The notes under the pieces were generated by a model. That model did not search any database. It had not been told where the DNA came from and saw only the letters and a list, made by a program, of their open reading frames with translations. DNA of 5,910 bases from Kangiellaceae bacterium. GTDB lineage: Bacteria > Pseudomonadota > Gammaproteobacteria > Enterobacterales > Kangiellaceae. Where the stretch lies: contig JASBTO010000045.1 of assembly GCA_030148365.1 (NCBI GenBank), forward strand, positions 1-5,910, read 5' to 3'. The first letter of the stretch is position 1; every line of letters starts with the position of its first letter. Position numbers and translations under genes: made by a program. Below, one piece after another: positions 1 to 4,853 of this stretch.

Positions 1-30
1 GTATTCATCAACGGTTTTTATCTTTTCCAT
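1..30 (-). CDS. possible 5' end of a DUF1801-like gene (partial)
   Basis: A leftward reading frame starts with ATG at 30 and stays open to the window edge, giving only ten residues, MEKIKTVDEY. A GGAA stretch lies about seven bases upstream of the ATG and could be a ribosome binding site. A TATTAT hexamer (65-70, minus strand) could be a -10 box giving a short leader, but no good -35 is seen. The K-T-[IV]-D-E-Y opening resembles the start of many small DUF1801/YdhG-type proteins. Ten residues are too few to prove either the gene or the family. If real, the gene is divergent from the hemolysin III gene and shares its intergenic region. Confidence 0.3.
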   Translation of the reverse strand, partial: MEKIKTVDEY

Positions 31-112
31 GACAGATTTCCGTGCGTCCGGTTGTTAAGGAATCATAATACGGGGCGGGAAACTTGGCGAGGCGGGCCAG
101 GTGCTGGTGTGA

Positions 113-142
113 TTGGCCTGCAACAGTGAACGCCGGTATACT
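113..142 (+). promoter_or_regulatory. candidate sigma-70 promoter of the hemolysin III gene
   Basis: TTGGCC (113-118, 4 of 6 to TTGACA) lies 18 bases before TATACT (137-142, 5 of 6 to TATAAT). Transcription would begin near 149 and leave a leader of about 46 bases before the ATG at 196. No other strong promoter is visible in the 165-base upstream region. Confidence 0.45.
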
Positions 143-195
143 TTTGTGGTCTGACCAGGGTTCAGGCGTCACCAAATTTTCAAATCGGGGAAGTA

Positions 196-888
196 ATGAC
201 CGCAACAACAGAGCGACCGTCGGATAAAAGCAACCACTCGCACCTGCTCGAAAATGCCTATTCATTTGCCGAGGAAGTCGCCAACAGCGTCAGCCACGGC
301 ATTGGTGCTGTCTTGAGCATTGCCGGTCTGACTCTGCTGGTCGCAATGTCCCTGACTCTCGATGACGGCTGGCGATTGGCCAGTTCCATCGTCTATGGCA
401 GCAGCCTGACCCTGCTGTTTATGGCCTCCACCCTCTACCACGGCGTCAGTTCGCCAAAAGCCAAAGGCTGGCTGCAAGTCCTTGATCATTGTGCGATCTA
501 TCTGCTGATCGCCGGGACCTACACGCCCTTTTTGCTGATTAATCTGCGCGGCGCCTGGGGTTGGTCACTGTTCGCGGTGATCTGGAGCCTGGCGCTGTTC
601 GGGATCTTCTTCAAGGTGTTCTTCCGGGATCGCTTTCCGCGGGCCTCCCTGTTCACCTATATTCTGATGGGCTGGCTGGTCATCGTCGCCATATTCGAGA
701 TGATCGCCAAGGTACCGACCGGCGCCCTTGTGCTGCTGTTCGCCGGCGGCATCGTCTATACCCTCGGCACGGTGTTCTACGCCATCGAGAAAATCCCCTA
801 TAACCACGCTATCTGGCATCTGTTCGTGCTCGGCGGGAGCGTCTGTCATTTCCTCGCCATCTATCTGTACGTGATCCCGAAAGCCTGA
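196..888 (+). CDS. hemolysin III / PAQR family seven-helix membrane protein
   Basis: This is a 230-residue integral inner-membrane protein of the hemolysin III (YqfA/TrhA, PAQR-like) family, at about its usual length. Family signatures are visible in order: E27-N30-H34-G35-G37 before helix 1, S78-T-L-Y-H82 at the end of helix 2, L96-D97-H98 and G107-T-Y-T-P111 in helix 3, and H204-xxx-H208 before helix 7. H82, H204 and H208 (with D97 nearby) correspond to the metal-site residues of PAQR receptors, so a zinc site is likely. Hydrophobic stretches lie near residues 32-55, 60-81, 93-115, 121-141, 150-170, 173-195 and 206-227. The start is the ATG preceded by GGGGAAG at short spacing. Related bacterial proteins have been linked to membrane lipid homeostasis; despite the name, true haemolytic activity is doubtful. 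The gene appears to be transcribed alone. Confidence 0.93.
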   Translation: MTATTERPSDKSNHSHLLENAYSFAEEVANSVSHGIGAVLSIAGLTLLVAMSLTLDDGWRLASSIVYGSSLTLLFMASTLYHGVSSPKAKGWLQVLDHCAIYLLIAGTYTPFLLINLRGAWGWSLFAVIWSLALFGIFFKVFFRDRFPRASLFTYILMGWLVIVAIFEMIAKVPTGALVLLFAGGIVYTLGTVFYAIEKIPYNHAIWHLFVLGGSVCHFLAIYLYVIPKA

Positions 889-917
889 GGCCAGGGCGGC
901 CTTGCTGCCGCTCCCGA

Positions 918-938
918 TGTCGGCAAGCCCTGCCGACA
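918..938. repeat. perfect inverted repeat, 8-5-8
   Basis: TGTCGGCA (918-925) and TGCCGACA (931-938) are exact reverse complements separated by AGCCC. No T-run follows on either strand, so a standard terminator is unlikely. The repeat covers the -35 hexamer and part of the spacer of the candidate promoter at 920-948, where a repressor operator could sit. It could also be a simple RNA hairpin at the 3' end of the preceding transcript. Confidence 0.5.
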
Positions 939-948
939 GGCGTATACT
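920..948 (+). promoter_or_regulatory. candidate promoter of the YbaK-type deacylase gene
   Basis: TCGGCA (920-925, 4 of 6 to TTGACA) is 17 bases before TATACT (943-948, 5 of 6 to TATAAT). Transcription would begin near 955, leaving a leader of nearly 100 bases before the ATG at 1053. The -35 lies inside the 918-938 inverted repeat, which suggests possible repression. The -10 is convincing; the -35 is only fair. Confidence 0.4.
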
Positions 949-978
949 GATCAGGTTGCATGACGGAGAAGGGTGCTG

Positions 979-1033
979 CGATCAAAGGATCGGGATGAAG
1001 GCGTAAAAAGGGTCATAACCGCCGCTTTCATCC
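979..1033 (+). other. structured 5' leader of the deacylase gene
   Basis: Two adjacent hairpins can form in the predicted leader. The first pairs CGATC (979-983) with GATCG (988-992) around an AAAG loop. The second pairs GGATGAA plus GGCG (993-1003) with CGCC (1020-1023) and, after a three-base bulge (GCT, 1024-1026), TTCATCC (1027-1033). It ends eight bases before the AGGAG ribosome binding site (1041-1045). A 12-codon reading frame, MTEKGAAIKGSG (960-998), runs into the second hairpin, but its ribosome binding site is weak. No known riboswitch family is recognised. Confidence 0.35.
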
Positions 1034-1052
1034 TGCAGGCAGGAGAACGCAA

Positions 1053-1553
1053 ATGTCCATTTCAGAGTCTTTGAAGTCCTATCTCGAAAAAGAAAACGCC
1101 TCTTATGAGTGCGTCCATCATCCCTACAGCGAAGGCGCCCGGGAAACCGCGATTTCCGGCAAGGTACCGATCGACCAGATGGCCAAGGCGGTCGTGCTGG
1201 AAGACCACGAAGGCCAGCATCTGATGGCCGTGGTGCCGGCCAGCAACCATATCAATCTCGAGAAACTCGGCAATAATCTGCACCGGGATCTGCATCTGGT
1301 CGAAGAAGACAAGTTGCAGGACATGTTCCGGGACTGCGCGCCGGGCGCCATACCGGCTCTTGGTCATGCCTTTCACATGGAGACAGTGGTGGATGATCAG
1401 TTGCTGGAGCAGGATCCGGTCTATATCGAAGCCGGCGATCATCAAGATCTGGTGCAGGTGAGAGGCGAGACCTTCCGGCAACTGGTGTCCGAATATCCCC
1501 ATATGGCTTTCAGTGGTCCGCGGGACGCGGCTTCTTTCTACACCAGTCCCTGA
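1053..1553 (+). CDS. YbaK/ProX-type aminoacyl-tRNA deacylase
   Basis: The 166-residue product matches the YbaK/aminoacyl-tRNA synthetase-associated domain (PF04073) along nearly its whole length, so it is a free-standing, cytoplasmic trans-editing protein. Family members hydrolyse mischarged tRNA, such as Cys- or Ala-tRNA(Pro); substrate specificity cannot be read from this sequence. Visible marks are the invariant lysine in M43-A-K45-A-V-V, the H22-H23-P24-Y25 segment near the N-terminus, the glycine/proline loop C95-A-P-G-A-I-P-A-L-G104 and G128-D-H130 near the C-terminus. The start is supported by AGGAG seven bases before the ATG. The gene is preceded by a long structured leader and converges on dps. 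A general YbaK/EbsC-fold protein without deacylase activity is the main alternative. Confidence 0.87.
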   Translation: MSISESLKSYLEKENASYECVHHPYSEGARETAISGKVPIDQMAKAVVLEDHEGQHLMAVVPASNHINLEKLGNNLHRDLHLVEEDKLQDMFRDCAPGAIPALGHAFHMETVVDDQLLEQDPVYIEAGDHQDLVQVRGETFRQLVSEYPHMAFSGPRDAASFYTSP

Positions 1554-1582
1554 CAAAAAAAGCCGGACCCGAAGGTCCGGCT
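1554..1582 (-). terminator. rho-independent terminator of dps, possibly serving both strands
   Basis: A perfect nine-pair stem, AGCCGGACC (1561-1569) with GGTCCGGCT (1574-1582), encloses a four-base loop. Read leftward, the loop is UUCG closed by C-G, an especially stable tetraloop, and the stem runs straight into seven or eight U residues (from the A-run at 1554-1561). This is a textbook terminator for dps, 62 bases past its stop. Rightward only a weak TTTT (1587-1590) follows, so termination of the deacylase transcript here is possible but less certain. Confidence 0.88.
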
Positions 1583-1621
1583 AACTGCTTTTGGCAAGCA
1601 GGAGGGGAGATTAAAGCTGAT

Positions 1622-1635
1622 TGCCCGTAGGGGCA
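1622..1635. other. small hairpin just after the dps stop
   Basis: TGCCC (1622-1626) pairs with GGGCA (1631-1635) around a four-base loop, ten bases beyond the dps stop codon on the leftward strand. It has no U-run and lies ahead of the main terminator, so it may only stabilise the 3' end of the messenger or be chance. Confidence 0.25.
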
Positions 1636-1644
1636 GGTAGTGGC

Positions 1645-2118
1645 CTAGAGGTTGCTGCGCAGCATCCAGGCTGTTTTCTCATGCAAGGTCAGGCGGTCGG
1701 CGAGCAGACCGGCGGTTGACTCATCGTCGGCGCTTTGCGCTGCCGTCAGGGCGCGGCGCAAGGTGCGAACCACGGTTTCATGGCCGTCAACGAGCTGGCT
1801 GACCATGGTCGCCGCATCCGGAACGCCATCCGCCTCTTTGATGTCGGTCAGATCGGCAAACTCCTTGTAGGAGCCGGGGGCGAAGAAGCCCAGGGCCCGG
1901 ACCCGCTCGGCGATGTCATCGACCGCCGTCCAGAGCTCGGTGTACTGCTCTTCGAACATGGCGTGCAGGCTGTTGAACTGGGGACCCGTCACGTTCCAGT
2001 GAAAGTTGTGGGTTTTCAGGTACAACGTATAGGTATCAGCCAGTACCCGGTTCAAGCCGTCCGCAACTTCCCGTCGCGCGTCCTTGTTGATCCCGATATC
2101 AATGGCAGTGTTACTCAT
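1645..2118 (-). CDS. dps: Dps-family DNA-binding / ferritin-like mini-ferritin
   Basis: The 157-residue protein is a standard-length Dps, a ferritin-like four-helix subunit that assembles into a dodecamer, oxidises Fe(II) with peroxide and stores the iron. The inter-subunit ferroxidase ligands are present with E. coli Dps spacing: H40, H52, E56, D67 and E71 (in K35-T-H-N-F-H-W-N-V-T-G and H52-x(3)-E56-x(10)-D67-D-I-A-E71-R). The N-terminal tail is short with few lysines, so direct DNA binding is uncertain, although K12, R15 and R16 could contribute. The start is fixed by AAGGAG seven bases before the ATG. The gene is monocistronic, with its own promoter and an OxyR-like site upstream and a strong terminator downstream. 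Peroxide induction is inferred. Confidence 0.95.
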   Translation of the reverse strand: MSNTAIDIGINKDARREVADGLNRVLADTYTLYLKTHNFHWNVTGPQFNSLHAMFEEQYTELWTAVDDIAERVRALGFFAPGSYKEFADLTDIKEADGVPDAATMVSQLVDGHETVVRTLRRALTAAQSADDESTAGLLADRLTLHEKTAWMLRSNL

Positions 2119-2191
2119 GAAAAAGCTCCTTGATTCGTTGGTGGCTTTCGAAACGATGGCGCCATCTTCCCATAGCCCTACGCATAAATAA

Positions 2192-2220
2192 ATTTTAGAC
2201 TTTCTACCGGATTGTTAGTT
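2192..2220 (-). promoter_or_regulatory. candidate dps promoter
   Basis: On the leftward strand TAAAAT (2197 to 2192, 5 of 6 to TATAAT) follows a poor -35 region (AACTAA) at 17-base spacing. A weak -35 overlapped by an activator site is typical of OxyR-activated promoters. The start would be near 2185, giving a leader of about 65 bases. Confidence 0.45.
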
Positions 2221-2229
2221 AAAAACTAT
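2193..2229 (-). promoter_or_regulatory. OxyR-like binding site upstream of dps
   Basis: Read leftward, tetramers ATAG, CTAA, GTAG and AAAA occur with exactly seven bases between successive ones, compared with the OxyR consensus ATAG-7-CTAT-7-ATAG-7-CTAT. Matches are 4, 3, 3 and 1 of 4. The first spacer also has the preferred internal T and A. The site ends at the -10 and covers the -35, the expected place for an OxyR-activated promoter, and dps is a classic OxyR target in enteric bacteria. The downstream half is weak, so binding is an inference. Confidence 0.45.
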
Positions 2230-2233
2230 CGTC

Positions 2234-2276
2234 AAACAAAAAGCCCCGCGCCCGCGAGATGCGAGCGAGGGGCTTT
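2234..2276 (-). terminator. rho-independent terminator of the amidohydrolase gene
   Basis: AAGCCCC with a flanking A (2240-2247) pairs with GGGGCTTT (2269-2276), eight base pairs. The 21-base interior can itself form a short CGC/GCG stem (2253-2255 with 2261-2263). Read leftward the stem ends in TTTTTGTTT (2242 to 2234), a good U-tract. It lies 18 bases after the amidohydrolase stop and separates that transcript from the dps promoter. Confidence 0.82.
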
Positions 2277-2294
2277 AAAGTCAGGCGGGACGGG

Positions 2295-3575
2295 CTATTG
2301 CTTGAAAATCGCGCCGTCTTTCATGATGAAGACCGGCTCCAGAATGGCTTCGATGTTTTTATCGGGATTGCCGTCGACCGCGATGATATCGGCGAGCTTG
2401 CCGGCCTTGATGCTGCCGAGCTCGTCCTGGCGCCGGATCAGGGTCGCGGCATTGATGGTTGCGCTCTGGATGGCGGCCATCGCCGGCATGCCGGCTTCGA
2501 CCATGTAGATGAATTCCCTGGCATTGTCGCCGTGGGCAGACACGCCGGAGTCGGTGCCATAGGCAATCTTGACGCCGGCTTTCCAGGCTTTGGCAAAGGT
2601 GTCCTGGATCTGGGGGCCGATGGCTGCGGCCTTGGGACGCACTACCTCGGGAAAGAAACCCTCTTCAGCGGCTTTTTCGGCGACATATTTACCGGCGAGG
2701 ATGGTCGGGACATACCAGGTGCCGTGCTTTTTCATCAGCTTGATGGCTTCATCGTCCATGTAGGTGCCGTGCTCAATAGAGTCGACGCCGGCGCGGATCG
2801 CGCGCTTCATGCCTTCCGCGCCATGGGCGTGGACGGCGACGGGCATGTCGTAATCATGAGCGGTATCGACGATCGCCTGGACTTCGTCTTCGAAGAACTG
2901 CGGATTGCGCCCGCTCTTGGCGAGGCTCAGCACGCCGCCGGTACCGGTGATCTTGATAAAGTCGGCGCCGTCCTTGTAGCGCTGGCGCACCGCCTTGCGG
3001 GCCTCGGCAACGCCATTGACCACGCCGTCTTTCGGACCGGGATCGCCGCGCAGGGCGATATTGACGCCATTGGTCGGATCGGCGTGTCCGCCGGTGGTGG
3101 CAATACTCTTGCCGGCAGTGACAATTCGCGGGCCTTGCACCCAGCCCTTCTCGATGGCGCTGCGCAGGGCGATGGTGACGTCTGCGTCATCGCCGGGATT
3201 GCGCACCGTGGTAAAGCCCGCCATCAGCGTGCGTTTGGCATAGACGGTGGAGCGCAGGGCGTAGTCGGCGGGATTGAGATAGAAATTTTCGGTGTAGGCC
3301 CGGGGTGACATTTCGCCCGTCAGGTGAACGTGCATGTCCATGAGTCCGGGCAGCACGGTCTGGTCTTTGAGGTCGATGATCTTCTGATCAGTTCCGGCCT
3401 CGGCATAGCCGGAGGTGACTTCAGTGATACGGTTGTTGTCGATATGAATGGTCATGGCTTCCTGAACCTTGCCCGACTCGGTGTCTATCAGACGGCCGGC
3501 GTGGATCAGGTATCCGGATTCGGCATTGGCGAGCAGGGAAACCCCCGCCAGTAACAAGGCTAGAAGACTGCGCAT
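2295..3575 (-). CDS. exported metal-dependent amidohydrolase (probable dipeptidase-like)
   Basis: The 426-residue protein belongs to the amidohydrolase superfamily (PF01979), closest in style to imidazolonepropionase-like and Xaa-Pro/Xaa-Arg dipeptidase enzymes. Binuclear metal ligands are visible: H82-x-H84 in M-D-M-H-V-H-L, a candidate carbamylated lysine K208 in F-I-K-I-T, H249 and/or H251 in V-A-V-H-A-H-G, H269 in I-E-H-G, and D342 in Y-G-T-D-S-G. The C-terminus (S388-I-K-A-G-K-L-A-D) is the usual return strand of the beta-sandwich. The start at 3575 is preferred over an upstream ATG at 3656 because it gives a clean signal peptide (MRSLLALLLAGVSLLANA, cleavage after A18) and has AGGA seven bases upstream. 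The enzyme should act in the periplasm or outside the cell. Substrate is unknown; hydrolysis of dipeptides or other small amides is an inference. Confidence 0.9.
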   Translation of the reverse strand: MRSLLALLLAGVSLLANAESGYLIHAGRLIDTESGKVQEAMTIHIDNNRITEVTSGYAEAGTDQKIIDLKDQTVLPGLMDMHVHLTGEMSPRAYTENFYLNPADYALRSTVYAKRTLMAGFTTVRNPGDDADVTIALRSAIEKGWVQGPRIVTAGKSIATTGGHADPTNGVNIALRGDPGPKDGVVNGVAEARKAVRQRYKDGADFIKITGTGGVLSLAKSGRNPQFFEDEVQAIVDTAHDYDMPVAVHAHGAEGMKRAIRAGVDSIEHGTYMDDEAIKLMKKHGTWYVPTILAGKYVAEKAAEEGFFPEVVRPKAAAIGPQIQDTFAKAWKAGVKIAYGTDSGVSAHGDNAREFIYMVEAGMPAMAAIQSATINAATLIRRQDELGSIKAGKLADIIAVDGNPDKNIEAILEPVFIMKDGAIFKQ

Positions 3576-3663
3576 AAACGTATCCTGAGAAAAAATATCG
3601 GTCTGCCAATGTAGCACAGGGCCTCTTGAGGATGCAGTAATAATAAGCAATATCAAGGCATTA

Positions 3664-3698
3664 GGTCGGGAGGCGGAGACCGCCCCTGGCGCCCGACC
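3664..3698. repeat. nested palindrome in the amidohydrolase/tusA spacer
   Basis: GGTCGGG (3664-3670) pairs with CCCGACC (3692-3698). Inside it GGCGG (3672-3676) pairs with CCGCC (3680-3684) around an AGA loop, leaving a seven-base unpaired side. There is no U-run on either strand, and both adjacent genes point away from it, so it is not a terminator for them. It may be a REP-like element, an operator, or part of an unrecognised small RNA. Confidence 0.5.
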
Positions 3699-3708
3699 GA
3701 TAAATACT

Positions 3709-3737
3709 TTGTGCTTTTGCGGCTACGTGCTTAAAAT
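3709..3737 (+). promoter_or_regulatory. candidate promoter of the tusA cluster
   Basis: TTGTGC (3709-3714, 3 of 6) lies 17 bases before TAAAAT (3732-3737, 5 of 6). The start would fall near 3744, leaving a short leader of roughly 20-25 bases. The nested palindrome ends ten bases upstream of the -35. Confidence 0.38.
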
Positions 3738-3767
3738 TTAGGCAGTTTTTCCCGAATTATCGTGACC

Positions 3768-4019
3768 ATGTCTGCAACTACTTTCGAGCAATTTGATCAT
3801 TTTCTGGACGCAACCGGCCTGCGCTGCCCGGAGCCCGTCATGATGGTTCGTCTCAATGTCCGCAAGATCAGCGATAACGAAATCTTGCTGGTGGAGGCCG
3901 ATGATCCTTCCACGACCCGCGACATTCCCCAATTTTGCACCTTCATGGACCACCGGCTGGTTGCCGCCAAGACCGACACTGCCCCCTACAAATACCTGAT
4001 CAAGAAAGGATTGGGGTGA
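3768..4019 (+). CDS. tusA: sulfur carrier protein TusA
   Basis: The 83-residue product is very close to E. coli TusA in length and sequence. It has the defining L18-R-C20-P-E-P23 motif, whose cysteine carries the persulfide, and the conserved A44-D-D-P-S-T-T-R-D-I-P54 and C57-T-F-M segments. TusA takes sulfur from the IscS desulfurase and passes it to the TusBCD/TusE relay and MnmA for 2-thiouridine at the wobble base of Lys, Glu and Gln tRNAs; it also affects molybdopterin and Fe-S supply. It is cytoplasmic. The ATG at 3768 is chosen; an in-frame GTG at 3762 would add two residues. Neither has a clear Shine-Dalgarno sequence, which is unusual here. The stop overlaps the start of the next gene. 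Confidence 0.95.
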   Translation: MSATTFEQFDHFLDATGLRCPEPVMMVRLNVRKISDNEILLVEADDPSTTRDIPQFCTFMDHRLVAAKTDTAPYKYLIKKGLG

Positions 4020-4585
4020 GCGACGCCCTCAGCGAACTTCACAAGCGACTCGGCGACTTTGAAGAAAGTGGCCTGCCCCCGGTTCACAGCTGGGATCCGG
4101 AAACCTGTGGCGAAATGGATCTGGAAATCCGCCGCGACGGCAGCTGGTGGTATCAGGGCACGCCCATCGAGCGCAAACGCCTGATCAAGCTTTTTTCCCG
4201 GGTCCTGCGCAAAGAAGGTGACGAGTACTTTCTGGTGACGCCGGTCGAAAAGCTGAAAATCCGGGTCGATGACGCGCCTTTTCTGGCGGTGCGCATGGAG
4301 CAACTCGAAACCGATGCCGGTCTGTTGCTGATCTTTGAAGACAATTGCGACAACCGGGTGGCGGCCGGCGCCAAACATCCGTTACGGGTCGATATTCGCC
4401 CCGAGACCCGCGAGCCGGCACCCTATATTCGCATCCGCAACGGTCTGGATGCCCTGATTTCGCGACCGCTGTTCTATGATCTCGTCACCCTGGCGACCCC
4501 GCGCACTATCGGCGGGCGTGAAGCCATGACCCTCTGCAGCGGTGACGCCTGTTTTATCCTCGGCTATCTTGACGGCAAGAGTTAG
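4016..4585 (+). CDS. DUF1285 family protein, translationally coupled to tusA
   Basis: The 189-residue product matches the DUF1285 family (PF06938) at usual length. Recognisable blocks are P21-P-V-x-x-W26, D35-L-x-I38 with D41-G-S-W44, the G48-T-P-I-E-R53 to L-F60-S-R-V-L-R65 segment, L73-V-T-P-V-E-K79, V84-D-D-A-P-F89, and the C-terminal N142-G-L-D-A-L147 to R150. It has no signal peptide or membrane segment, so it is probably cytoplasmic. The biochemical role of the family is unknown. The start is GTG at 4016, overlapping the tusA TGA by four bases, with AAAGGA five bases before it; a longer start at 3935 would run inside tusA and lacks family similarity. Coupling suggests that translation of this protein depends on tusA and hints at a role near sulfur transfer or tRNA modification, but that is inference. 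Confidence 0.9.
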   Translation: MSDALSELHKRLGDFEESGLPPVHSWDPETCGEMDLEIRRDGSWWYQGTPIERKRLIKLFSRVLRKEGDEYFLVTPVEKLKIRVDDAPFLAVRMEQLETDAGLLLIFEDNCDNRVAAGAKHPLRVDIRPETREPAPYIRIRNGLDALISRPLFYDLVTLATPRTIGGREAMTLCSGDACFILGYLDGKS

Positions 4586-4613
4586 TGCAGGTTTACCGGG
4601 CGGGATCCCTCTC

Positions 4614-4853
4614 ATGAAAGTTACCTTCGCGCCGGTTCCAAAGCGCGCCCGGTATTTCTATTTGGCGGGATTTCTGTTGATTATGCTGGTGATGGCCGAC
4701 TGGCACCTGGGTTTTGATCGGGTCCCACCGGTCTTGCGACTTCAGGTGCTGATCATCGGCGCCCTGCTCGTGGTTGCCGGATCGGCCATCAATCTGTGGA
4801 CCCAGTTTCGGCCCGATCCTGACCGTAAAACTCCTCGTAATAGCGATCAATAA
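4614..4853 (+). CDS. small two-helix membrane protein of unknown function
   Basis: The 79-residue product has a basic N-terminus (K10, R11, R13), a hydrophobic helix at about residues 14-30, a short polar/proline loop, a second helix at about 43-62 and a charged tail ending R-x-D-P-D-R-K-T-P-R-N-S-D-Q. The pattern suggests a hairpin in the inner membrane with both ends in the cytoplasm. I do not recognise a family. The start is the ATG at 4614, 28 bases after the DUF1285 stop, with a weak GGGA eight bases upstream; an upstream in-frame ATG at 4542 would lie within DUF1285 and is less likely. No promoter is seen in the gap, so it is probably the third gene of the tusA cluster. Its last 21 codons overlap the 3' end of the opposing sulfotransferase gene. 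Confidence 0.62.
   Translation: MKVTFAPVPKRARYFYLAGFLLIMLVMADWHLGFDRVPPVLRLQVLIIGALLVVAGSAINLWTQFRPDPDRKTPRNSDQ

Noticed and set aside
8..265. 85-codon open frame on the minus strand
   Set aside because: It overlaps the hemolysin III start and its promoter region, lacks a ribosome binding site and has no recognisable features. It is not in the frame of the possible gene at 1-30.
955..1052. T-box or known riboswitch upstream of the deacylase gene
   Set aside because: No T-box bulge sequence or terminator/antiterminator pair is seen, and T-boxes are not expected in gammaproteobacteria.
1062..1556. 164-codon open frame on the minus strand
   Set aside because: It is the antisense of the YbaK-type gene, which has family motifs and a good ribosome binding site. 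This frame has neither.
2259..3308. 349-codon open frame on the plus strand
   Set aside because: It lies opposite the amidohydrolase gene, whose metal-binding motifs are intact. The translation is rich in G, A, D and H with no domain pattern, as expected of the antisense of a GC-rich gene.
3576..3656. upstream start of the amidohydrolase at 3656
   Set aside because: It would bury the signal peptide behind 27 unrelated residues, and it lacks the AGGA site found before the ATG at 3575.
3935..4015. longer N-terminus for the DUF1285 protein from an ATG inside tusA
   Set aside because: The added 27 residues would be tusA sequence read in another frame, and DUF1285 proteins begin close to the GTG at 4016, which has its own ribosome binding site.
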